Positions 17,571-25,970 of a stretch of 64,000 nt of DNA are shown piece by piece. The position numbers and the translations under genes were made by a program. This DNA is from Actinomycetes bacterium. Its GTDB lineage: Bacteria > Actinomycetota > Actinomycetes > Mycobacteriales > Mycobacteriaceae. A model generated the notes under the pieces. The model saw nothing but the letters and a program-made list of their open reading frames with translations. It made no database searches and was not told where the DNA came from. Location: positions 1 through 64,000 of the forward strand of contig JAEWRC010000024.1 in the NCBI GenBank assembly GCA_023460175.1, read 5' to 3'. The first letter of the stretch is position 1, and each line of letters begins with the position of its first letter.

Positions 17571-18215
17571 TTCGGATTCGGTATTCACCTGCCGGACAAC
17601 GCCGGTTGTCGTCGCCGTCTCGACTTAACCAGAGGTGGTGTGCGCTACGTGCGCACGGGTAGCCACGAGGGTTCCTGACGTGGTGTTCAACCACTGCCGG
17701 CCGGGACGACCTGCCCATCTCGCAAACCGCCTGTGGTTCGCGGGAATTCACCGTTGGCGCGCATCCGACCGCCTCACTGGGTAAAACACAACGGTGTCGC
17801 GGTGGCGGCGAGTTGCTGAAGCGGCGACTCACAGCAGACTCATAGCTAGTTCCCGATGCAAGCATAAACGTTTGCTACCTATTGCGAAAGCAAAGTTTGA
17901 CCGGGGCGCCGGCGGAGTCGCCGGCGGCGGGCCAGTTCGCCCGAGGATATCTGAAAGTACCTGCCTACCAGCCTATTTCAACACCATTGGGCACGCACGG
18001 TCCGCACGACTGCGGATACCGTGGCGGCCCATTGAGAGATGTCGCATGGAACCATCAATTCGCCCAAAAATTGGCAGATGCGTCATCGGGAGGGGCTAGG
18101 CTTCCGAACCGCACCTAGAGTCACGATAGGCATCGGCTCGAAATCGGACCCACCCACGGCGGTGGAATTCGGCCTAGTGTGGCGATTTGTCTCCTCGCCG
18201 ACCGCGAGCAGAAGA
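17571..18215. other. Intergenic region between lipL and pks2 (regulatory, no gene seen)
   Basis: About 645 bases with no credible coding sequence; open frames here lack conserved content. Just after the lipL stop there is a short hairpin (GACAAC/GTTGTC arms, loop GCCG, 17595-17610), a weak terminator candidate without a T tract. The middle part is visibly richer in A/T than the genes and holds a PhoP-like box (17829-17846). A CATAAA hexamer at 17863-17868, 16 bases after the box, could be its -10. A TAGTGT hexamer at 18175-18180 lies 35 bases before the pks2 start and could be a second promoter. The long leader resembles those of regulated mycobacterial lipid loci. Confidence 0.6.
17829..17846 (+). 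promoter_or_regulatory. PhoP-like box upstream of pks2
   Basis: TCACAGC-AGAC-TCATAGC, a direct repeat of two 7-mers with a 4-base spacer. It matches the PhoP consensus TCACAGC-N4-TCACAGC at 13 of 14 positions. In Mtb, PhoPR controls sulfolipid genes including pks2. The box is on the coding strand, about 370 bases before the pks2 start, with a possible -10 16 bases further on. The sequence match is direct; binding is inferred. Confidence 0.7.
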
Positions 18216-21200
18216 ATGGGGTTTGAATACGTGGATAGGACACCTGCGACTCCCGTGGCAGTCATCGGGTTGGGCTGCCGGCTGCCCGGCGGCATCAACT
18301 CACCCGACGAGTTGTGGTCGGCGCTGCTACGCGGAGACGACCTGGTGGTCGAAATCCCCACCGACCGTTGGGATCCCGAGGAGTACTACGATCCGGAACC
18401 CGGTGTTGCGGGTCGCTCGGTGTCCAAGTACGGCGCATTCCTCGACGACGTAGGCGGTTTCGACGCCGAGTTCTTCGGCATCAGCGAACGCGAAGCGGTG
18501 GCCATCGATCCGCAGCACCGTCTGCTGCTCGAAACCGCCTGGGAGGCCGTCGAGCACGGCGGCATCAACCCGACCGCGGTGGCCGGGACCAAAACCGGTG
18601 TCTTCATGGGGGTTACCCACAACGACTACGCCTACCTGGCCGCCGATACCGGATCGCTGGAGGGCCCCTACGGTTTCACCGGAACCAGCTTCAGTCTCGC
18701 CTCGGGCCGGATCGCCTATGCGCTCGGCGCGCACGGACCCGCCCTGACCGTCGACACCGCATGCTCGTCCGGCCTGACGGCCGTGCACCTGGCGTACCGG
18801 AGCCTGCTCGACGGGGAGAGCGATCTCGCCCTGGCCGGTGGGGTGTCGGTGCTGCTCGAGCCCCGAAAGGCGGCCTCCGGATCGGCGGCCGGAATGCTCT
18901 CGCCCACCGGCCGATGTCGCGCCTTCGACGTGGCCGCCGACGGGTTCGTCTCGGCCGAGGGCTGCGCGGTGGTGCTGCTCAAGCGACTTGACGACGCGCA
19001 GCGCGACGGCGACCGGATTCTCGCGGTACTTCGCGGCGTGGCGTCCAACCAGGACGGTCGCACCGTCAACATCGCCACTCCCTCGACCGACGCCCAGGTG
19101 GGGGTATACCGCGCCGCGCTGCAGGCTGCCGGTATCGAGGCCGCCACCGTCGGGATGGTCGAGGCGCACGGGACCGGAACACCGGTCGGCGACCCGCTCG
19201 AATACGCGAGTGTGGCCGCCGTCTACGGCACCGAGGGGCCCTGCGCACTGTCCTCGCTCAAGACCAACTTCGGACACACCCAGTCGGCCGCCGGTGCACT
19301 GGGCTTCCTCAAGGCGGTGCTAGCGGTCAACCACGGCGTGGTGCCCCAGAATCTGCATTTCACGGCCCTGCCCGATGAGATGGCCGCCATCGACACCAAA
19401 GTCTTTGTGCCGGAGCAGATGACGCCCTGGCCGCTGAATGGCGGCGTACCCCGTCGGGCCGCGGTCTCGTCCTACGGATTGTCCGGCACCAACGTGCACG
19501 CCATCGTCGAGCAACCGCCCGCGCCGACGGTTCCCGCGGCGGCGCCCGGCGTGCCCGCCGGCCGGCTGCTGTTCCCGCTGTCTGCGAGTTCGGCCGAGGA
19601 ACTGGGCCGAACCGCCGAGCGGCTCGCGCGGTGGCTGGCCGAACGCGGCGACGAACTCGACCCGGCCGACGTCGCCTACACCTTGGCCCGGCGGCGGGGC
19701 CACCGCTCGGTGCGCACCGGTGTGATCGCCGGCGACCTCGCCGAACTGCAGGCCGCACTGCGTGAACTCGGCACGGCGGAGGTCGGATTGACCCCGGCGG
19801 TGGGGCAGGACGACCGCGGTCCCGTGTGGGTGTTCTCCGGGCAAGGCTCGCAATGGGCGTCGATGGGCACCGAACTGCTGGCCACCGAACCGGAGTTCGC
19901 GGCGACCGTGGCGGCGCTCGAACCGCTGATCGCCGCGGAATCGGGCTTCTCGGTGACCGAGGCGCTCACCGCGACCGAGACGGTGACCGGCATCGACCGG
20001 ATTCAGCCGACGGTATTCGCGGTGCAGGTCGCGCTCGCGGCGGCCATGCGGTCCCGCGGCGTGGTGCCGGGCGCGGTCATCGGCCACTCGATGGGCGAGG
20101 TCGCGGCCGCGGTGGTCGCCGGGGCGCTCTCGCCGGCCGACGGCGTACGGGTGATCTGCCGGCGTTCCAAGTTGATGGCCACGATCGCCGGCGCCGGCGC
20201 GATGGCCTCGGTGGAACTACCGGCATCCCAGGTGCTTTCGGAACTTGCCGCACGGGGTGTGACCGACGTCAGTCTGGCCGTCGTCGCCTCGCCGGAATCC
20301 ACGGTGGTCGGCGGCGCCGCGGAGTCCATTCGCGATCTCGTCGCAGGCTGGGAGGCCCGCGACGTGATGGCGCGGGAGATCGCCGTGGACGTGGCCTCGC
20401 ATTCGTCCTACGTGGACCCGATCCTCGATGATCTCACCGACGCGCTGGCCGACATCACGCCGCTGACGCCGGAGGTGGCCTACTACTCGGCCACCTCCTA
20501 CGACCCGCGCGATGTGCCCGAACTCGACAGCTGGTACTGGGCGGACAACCTGCGGCACACCGTACGGTTCGCCGCGGCCGTGCAGGCCGCGCTCGAGGAC
20601 GGCTACCGCGTCTTCGCCGAACTCTCGCCGCACCCACTGCTGACCCACGCCGTCGATCAGACCGCGCGCAGTGTCGACGTCCCGCTGGCCATGTTCGCGG
20701 CCATGCGTCGCGAACAGGCGCTCCCCGACGGCCTGTTGTCCCTGGTCGCTCACATCCACGGTGCCGGTGCGGCAGTCGATTTCGCAGTGCTGTACCCGCC
20801 CGGTCGGCTGGTGGACGTGCCGCTTCCGACCTGGACGCATCAACCGCTGCTGTTGGACCGTAACGCGGTCGAGGGTCCGGTCCGGGGCGCCTGCAGCATG
20901 GCGGTGCACCCGCTGCTGGGCTCGCACGTGCTGCTGCCGGAGGAACCGGAACGCCACGTCTGGTACGGCGAGGTGGGCACCGAGGCGCAGCCGTGGTTGT
21001 CCGACCACCAGGTGCACAACGTCGCGGTGCTGCCCGGCGCGGCCTACTGCGAACTGGCGTTGGCCGCGGCCCAGACGGTGCTCGGCGAGGACGCCGAGGT
21101 GCGTGACATCGCCTTCGAACAGATGCTGTTGCTCGACGAACAGGCACCAGTCTCGGCGATCGCGACGGTGGCCTCGCCGGGTGTCGTGGAGTTCTCGGTG

Positions 21201-24200
21201 GAGACCTACGACGCCGGCGAACGCATTCCGCGCGCCTCCGCGACGCTGACCGCGGCCGAGAACGCCGTCGCGCCAGCTCAGTACGACCTGAGCGAACTGC
21301 TGGCCGCGCACCCGCACCGGGTGGAGGGCGCGGACCTGCGTTCGGCGTTCGACGCCGTCGGTGTACACCACGGGGCCGCCTTCGCCGGCTTGACGGCGGC
21401 CTACATCGCCGATGCCGAGAACCTCGAGGACGCCTCGCAGACGATCATCGCCGAGGTCGCGCTGCCCGGCCCGCTGCGTTCGCAGCAGGGCGGGTACCGC
21501 GTGCACCCCGCGCTGCTCGACGCGTGCTTCCAGGCGGTGCTGGCGCATCCGGTCGCCCAGCACGCCGCGGGCGGCGGGTTGTTGCTCCCGTTGGGTGTCG
21601 AGCGATTGCGGGCTCCGGGTTCGACCCGGCACGCCCGGTACTGCCTGGTCGAGATCACCGGCGCCGACCACGACGGCATCCGCGCCGACCTCCAGATCCT
21701 CGACGAGCAGGGTGTGGTGGTGCTCAGTGCCCACGGCCTGCGCCTGGGCACCGGGATGTCCGTCGAGGGACGCGCCGCGCGCCGCCTCAACGAGCGCCTG
21801 CTCGGCATCGACTGGTCGCCCCGCGAGGTACCCGCCGCACCGACCGGAGACGCCGGCACCTGGTTGGTGATCACCGCGGGCAATCCGCAGGACGCTTACG
21901 CCACGGGACTGTCCGCGGCACTGGCCGGCGCGGGCGCCGAGATCGTGGCCTTCGACTGGCCGGTGGGGACCGACCGCACGGTCGCGGCCGACGCGCTGTC
22001 GACGACTCTCGGGGATCGGTCCTGCGCCGGCGTGGTCGTCATGACACCCAACGGTCCCGTGCCACAGGAGCATTCGGCCGACCGCGGCCAGCAGTGCGTG
22101 CGCCACGTCATGCACATCGCCCAGGCCCTGGTCGGAGCGAGCGACGATCTGCCGCGGCTCTACGTGCTGACCAAGGCCGCCCAGACCGTAACCGACGGCG
22201 ACACGCCGAACCTGGCCCACGCCGGTCTACGGGGCCTGGTGCGGGTTCTCGCGATGGAGTATCCGCACAGTCGCGCCACCCAGGTCGACGTCGACGACGC
22301 CACCGAGATCGACCTGGTGGCAGCGCAACTGCTCAGCGGCTCCGCCGAGGACGAAACCGCCTGGCGGGGCGGGCAGTGGTACACGGCACGGCTGACGCCC
22401 GCACCGCTGCAGGCCGACGAGCGGCACACCATCGCGGTGGACAATCGCCAGGGCGGCATGCGCCTGCACGTGCGCAACCCCGGTGACCTCGAGTCGCTGG
22501 AGTTCGTCGCGTTCGACCGGGTCCCGCCGGGGCCCGGACAGATCGAGGTCGCCATCTCCACGTCGAGCATCAACTTCGCCGACGTCCTCGTGGCGTTCGG
22601 GCAGTGTCCTAGCTTCGAGGGACGGTTGCCCGAACTCGGCACCGACTTCGCCGGTGTCGTCACCGCCGTCGGCCCGGGTGTCACCACCCACCGGGTCGGC
22701 GACCACGTCGGCGGCGTCTCCGGCAACGGCTGCTGGGCGACCTTCGTCACCTGCGACGCCGACCTGGCCGTTCCGCTACCCGACGGCCTGAGCGAGGAGC
22801 AGGCGGCCGCGGTCGCCACGGCCGCCGCCACCGCCTGGTACGGACTCCACGATCTGGCCAAGATCACCGCCGGCGACAAGGTGCTGATCCACTCCGGGAC
22901 CGGCGGGGTCGGGCAGGCCGCGATCGCCATCGCCCGCGCCGCGGGGGCCACCATCTACGCCACCGCCGGCAGCGAGAAGCGCCGACAGTTGCTGCGGGAC
23001 TGGGGGATCGACAACGTCTACGACTCACGCAGCGTGTCGTTCACCGAGGAGATCCGGCGCGATACCGACGGCTACGGCGTCGACATCGTGCTGAACTCGG
23101 TCACCGGTCCGTTGCAGCGGGCCGGGCTGGAACTGCTGAGCTTCAACGGACGCTTCGTCGAGATCGGCAAGCGGGATATCTACGGCGACACCCGCGTCGG
23201 CCTGTTCCCGTTCCGGCGGAACCTGACGTTCTACGCCGTTGACCTGGCGCTGATGTCGGTCACCCATCCGGCGGTCATGCGCGATCTGCTGAAGAAGGTC
23301 TTCGCGCTGACGGCCGAGGGGTATCTGCCGATGCCGCGCAGTACCCACTATCCGCTGGCCGATGCGGCAAGCGCGATCCGGGCGATGGGCGGCGCGCAGC
23401 ACACCGGCAAGCTGCTGCTGGACATTCCGCGCGGTGGTCAGTTCCAGGCGGTGGTGGACCCGGCCGACGTTCCGGTGTTCCGGACCGACGGCGCCTACGT
23501 CATCACCGGCGGACTCGGTGGGTTGGGATTGTTCCTCGCGGAGAAGATGACCGAGGCAGGTTGCGGCCGCATCGTATTGACCTCCCGCAGTCAGCCCAGC
23601 GTCAAGGCGCAGGAGACCATCGAACTGATCCGCGCCGCCGGCGGCGACATCGTGGTGGAGTGCGGCGATATCACCGATCCGCAGGCAGTCACCCGGATGG
23701 TCACCGCCGCAACCGGCACCGGTCTGCCGCTGCGCGGCGTCCTGCACGCGGCCGCGGTGGTCGAGGACGCGACGCTGACCAACATCACCGATGACCTGCT
23801 CGGCCGGGATTGGACACCCAAGACCGAGGGCGCGTGGAATCTGCACGCGGCCACCGCATCCCAGCCGCTGGACTGGTTCTGCGTGTTCTCCTCGGCCGCC
23901 GCGCTGGTCGGATCCCCGGGGCAGGGCGCCTACGCCGCGGCGAACAGCTGGGTCGACGCGTTCGTGCATTGGCGTCGGGCCCAGGGCCTGCCGGCGTCCG
24001 CCATCGCGTGGGGTGCCTGGGCGGAGATCGGCCGCGGCACCGCGATGGCCGACGGCGATGCGTCGATCGAACCGGACGAGGGCGCCTACGCGTTCGCCGA
24101 GATCCTGCGCTACAACCGCGCTTACAGCGGCTATGCGCCCATCATGGGTGCCCCGTGGCTGACGGCCTTCGCCCAACGCACGCCGTTCGCCGAGCTGTTC

Positions 24201-24515
24201 AAGGCCGCGAGCCGCGGCGGCAGCGAGCAGAGCCGGCTGCGCACCGAACTCAACGCGATGCCGCGCGAGGAGTGGCCCACCCACCTGCGGCGGGTGATCT
24301 CCGAACAGGTCAGCCTGCTGCTGCGCCGCTCGGTGGACCCCGACCGGCCGCTGCCCGAATACGGACTGGACTCCCTGGGCAACCTGGAGTTGCGCACGCG
24401 CATCGAGGCCGAGACCGGAGTCCGGATAAATTCGATGGCCATCACCACCATCCGCGGGTTGGCCGACCACCTGTGCGACAAGCTCGCACCGCAGGAAACC
24501 GCGTCCGTGGGATGA
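18216..24515 (+). CDS. pks2: Pks2-type iterative type I polyketide synthase (phthioceranic-acid synthase)
   Basis: A 2099-residue synthase with KS-AT-DH-ER-KR-ACP order, like Mtb Pks2 (about 2126 aa). KS, about 14-435: Cys183 in DTACSS, His318 in EAHGTG, His354 in NFGHTQ. AT, about 536-830: Ser625 in GHSMGE, plus VASHS, usual in methylmalonyl-using mycobacterial ATs. DH, from about 900: His931; the family's HxxxN variant replaces HxxxG. ER, about 1415-1735, with HSGTGGVG. KR, about 1755-1940, with TGGLGGLG and GAYAAANS. ACP: Ser2053 in GLDSLG. All active sites look intact. Pks2 elongates a FadD23-activated fatty acid with methylmalonyl-CoA to (hydroxy)phthioceranic acids. Similarity to Pks2, as opposed to Pks5 or Mas, is judged by eye and by neighbours. 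The ATG at 18216 follows AGAAGA; GTG 18231 is an alternative. papA1 starts 12 bases downstream. Confidence 0.93.
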   Translation: MGFEYVDRTPATPVAVIGLGCRLPGGINSPDELWSALLRGDDLVVEIPTDRWDPEEYYDPEPGVAGRSVSKYGAFLDDVGGFDAEFFGISEREAVAIDPQHRLLLETAWEAVEHGGINPTAVAGTKTGVFMGVTHNDYAYLAADTGSLEGPYGFTGTSFSLASGRIAYALGAHGPALTVDTACSSGLTAVHLAYRSLLDGESDLALAGGVSVLLEPRKAASGSAAGMLSPTGRCRAFDVAADGFVSAEGCAVVLLKRLDDAQRDGDRILAVLRGVASNQDGRTVNIATPSTDAQVGVYRAALQAAGIEAATVGMVEAHGTGTPVGDPLEYASVAAVYGTEGPCALSSLKTNFGHTQSAAGALGFLKAVLAVNHGVVPQNLHFTALPDEMAAIDTKVFVPEQMTPWPLNGGVPRRAAVSSYGLSGTNVHAIVEQPPAPTVPAAAPGVPAGRLLFPLSASSAEELGRTAERLARWLAERGDELDPADVAYTLARRRGHRSVRTGVIAGDLAELQAALRELGTAEVGLTPAVGQDDRGPVWVFSGQGSQWASMGTELLATEPEFAATVAALEPLIAAESGFSVTEALTATETVTGIDRIQPTVFAVQVALAAAMRSRGVVPGAVIGHSMGEVAAAVVAGALSPADGVRVICRRSKLMATIAGAGAMASVELPASQVLSELAARGVTDVSLAVVASPESTVVGGAAESIRDLVAGWEARDVMAREIAVDVASHSSYVDPILDDLTDALADITPLTPEVAYYSATSYDPRDVPELDSWYWADNLRHTVRFAAAVQAALEDGYRVFAELSPHPLLTHAVDQTARSVDVPLAMFAAMRREQALPDGLLSLVAHIHGAGAAVDFAVLYPPGRLVDVPLPTWTHQPLLLDRNAVEGPVRGACSMAVHPLLGSHVLLPEEPERHVWYGEVGTEAQPWLSDHQVHNVAVLPGAAYCELALAAAQTVLGEDAEVRDIAFEQMLLLDEQAPVSAIATVASPGVVEFSVETYDAGERIPRASATLTAAENAVAPAQYDLSELLAAHPHRVEGADLRSAFDAVGVHHGAAFAGLTAAYIADAENLEDASQTIIAEVALPGPLRSQQGGYRVHPALLDACFQAVLAHPVAQHAAGGGLLLPLGVERLRAPGSTRHARYCLVEITGADHDGIRADLQILDEQGVVVLSAHGLRLGTGMSVEGRAARRLNERLLGIDWSPREVPAAPTGDAGTWLVITAGNPQDAYATGLSAALAGAGAEIVAFDWPVGTDRTVAADALSTTLGDRSCAGVVVMTPNGPVPQEHSADRGQQCVRHVMHIAQALVGASDDLPRLYVLTKAAQTVTDGDTPNLAHAGLRGLVRVLAMEYPHSRATQVDVDDATEIDLVAAQLLSGSAEDETAWRGGQWYTARLTPAPLQADERHTIAVDNRQGGMRLHVRNPGDLESLEFVAFDRVPPGPGQIEVAISTSSINFADVLVAFGQCPSFEGRLPELGTDFAGVVTAVGPGVTTHRVGDHVGGVSGNGCWATFVTCDADLAVPLPDGLSEEQAAAVATAAATAWYGLHDLAKITAGDKVLIHSGTGGVGQAAIAIARAAGATIYATAGSEKRRQLLRDWGIDNVYDSRSVSFTEEIRRDTDGYGVDIVLNSVTGPLQRAGLELLSFNGRFVEIGKRDIYGDTRVGLFPFRRNLTFYAVDLALMSVTHPAVMRDLLKKVFALTAEGYLPMPRSTHYPLADAASAIRAMGGAQHTGKLLLDIPRGGQFQAVVDPADVPVFRTDGAYVITGGLGGLGLFLAEKMTEAGCGRIVLTSRSQPSVKAQETIELIRAAGGDIVVECGDITDPQAVTRMVTAATGTGLPLRGVLHAAAVVEDATLTNITDDLLGRDWTPKTEGAWNLHAATASQPLDWFCVFSSAAALVGSPGQGAYAAANSWVDAFVHWRRAQGLPASAIAWGAWAEIGRGTAMADGDASIEPDEGAYAFAEILRYNRAYSGYAPIMGAPWLTAFAQRTPFAELFKAASRGGSEQSRLRTELNAMPREEWPTHLRRVISEQVSLLLRRSVDPDRPLPEYGLDSLGNLELRTRIEAETGVRINSMAITTIRGLADHLCDKLAPQETASVG

Positions 24516-24527
24516 CAGGAGGAACGG

Positions 24528-25970
24528 TTGTTACTGGGTCCCATTGAGATCGCGTCCATCGAGGAGTGGAACCCGCAGCCCGGCTCGCTGGTCACGTGGC
24601 AACCGGCGGCGGCAACGCTGACCGAAGCGCAGGCCGCACCGCCAAGCCCGGTGCCGGCCAGCTACATTCAGGCCCGGCATCTGCGCAGCTTCGTCGATCA
24701 GGCGGCGCGCGGCGTAGACCATTCCCGGTTGTTCATCGCCGCCTGCGTCTTGCCCGGCCGCTGTGACATCCGCGCCATGACGTACGTGATCAACAATCAC
24801 CTGCGCCGGCACAGCACCTACCGGAGCTGGTTCGAGTACCGCGGTGCCGGGGACATCGTGCGGCACACCATGCCGGAGACTGCCGACATCACCTTCGCCC
24901 CGGCCCGGCACGGTGAACAGACCCCGGAACAGCTGCGCGCGCGGGTGATCGACACCCCGGATTCGCTGCAGTGGGACTGTTTTCGGTTCGGGGTGATCCA
25001 GTCCGCCGAGAGCTTCACCTTCTGGGCGAGCATCGACCATCTGCATGTGGACGGGCAGTTCGTCGGTGTCGGTCTGATGGAGTTCCAGCTGATGTACAGC
25101 GCGCTGATATCGGGTGCGCCCCCGGTGCAGCTGCCCGACGCCGGCCAGTACGAGCAGTACTGCCTGAGCCAGCGTGAGTTCACCTCCGCGCTGAGCCTCG
25201 ACACCGACGAGGTCCGAGTCTGGATCGACTTCGCCGAACGCAATGACGGCTCGTTCCCGCGGTTCCCGCTGCAGGTCGAGGACCAGAGGACCTCCAGTAC
25301 CGGCGATCTCATCACCGTGCGGTTGATGGACGAGGAGCAGACGCAGCGCTTCGAGGAGATCTGTGTGGCGGCCGGGGCCCGGTTCATCGGCGGCCTGATC
25401 GCCTGCGCCGGCCACGCATTGCACGACCTGACCGGCCTGGACACTTATCACAGCCTGACTCCCATCGACACCCGGTCCGGTCCGGCGGAGCTAACCACGC
25501 AGGGCTGGTTCACCGGGTTGATCCCGCTCACTGTGCCGGTGGCGGGGACGTCGTTCGCCGACAGTGCCCGGGCCGCCCAACGGTGTTTCGACGCCGGCAA
25601 ACCGATGGCCAACGTCCCGTTCGAGCGGGTCGTCGAACTTGCCCCATGGCTGACCCCGCCGCGGCCGCTGTTCCCGATGCTCAACTTCTTCGACGCCAGT
25701 TCAGGGCCGTTGGCGCCGCTGCTGACCAGTTTGATGGACGGCGTGCAGATCGCCACCCTGAGCGACGGTCGGGTCACCTACCCGTTGAGCACCCTGGTGG
25801 GACGGTTCGGTGAGACGGTCGCCACCGTGGTGTTCCCGAAGAACCCGGTGGCCCGAGAATCCGTGCAGCGCTACGTCGCCGCCCTGAAGTCGGTGTGCGA
25901 CCGCATCACTGATCCCGCGGCATCGCCGCGGGCGCCGACGAGGGTTCCGCAAGCCGTCGGGCAGGAGTGA
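24528..25970 (+). CDS. papA1: PapA1-like acyltransferase (adds phthioceranoyl chain to acyl-sulfotrehalose)
   Basis: A 480-residue polyketide-associated acyltransferase. The catalytic HxxxD motif is HLHVD at residues 171-175. Segments such as DHSRLFIAA, RAMTYVIN, TPDSLQWDCF, VDGQFVGVGLMEFQ and TYPLSTLVGRF match the pattern of Mtb PapA1 rather than PapA2. In SL-1 synthesis PapA1 transfers the Pks2 product to the 3'-position of the PapA2 product. The start is TTG with AGGAGG 5 bases or so upstream, 12 bases after the pks2 stop; its N-terminus MLLGPIEIASIEEW aligns with the Mtb protein. The stop overlaps the mmpL8 GTG by 4 bases, so pks2-papA1-mmpL8 form one coupled operon. Confidence 0.92.
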   Translation: MLLGPIEIASIEEWNPQPGSLVTWQPAAATLTEAQAAPPSPVPASYIQARHLRSFVDQAARGVDHSRLFIAACVLPGRCDIRAMTYVINNHLRRHSTYRSWFEYRGAGDIVRHTMPETADITFAPARHGEQTPEQLRARVIDTPDSLQWDCFRFGVIQSAESFTFWASIDHLHVDGQFVGVGLMEFQLMYSALISGAPPVQLPDAGQYEQYCLSQREFTSALSLDTDEVRVWIDFAERNDGSFPRFPLQVEDQRTSSTGDLITVRLMDEEQTQRFEEICVAAGARFIGGLIACAGHALHDLTGLDTYHSLTPIDTRSGPAELTTQGWFTGLIPLTVPVAGTSFADSARAAQRCFDAGKPMANVPFERVVELAPWLTPPRPLFPMLNFFDASSGPLAPLLTSLMDGVQIATLSDGRVTYPLSTLVGRFGETVATVVFPKNPVARESVQRYVAALKSVCDRITDPAASPRAPTRVPQAVGQE

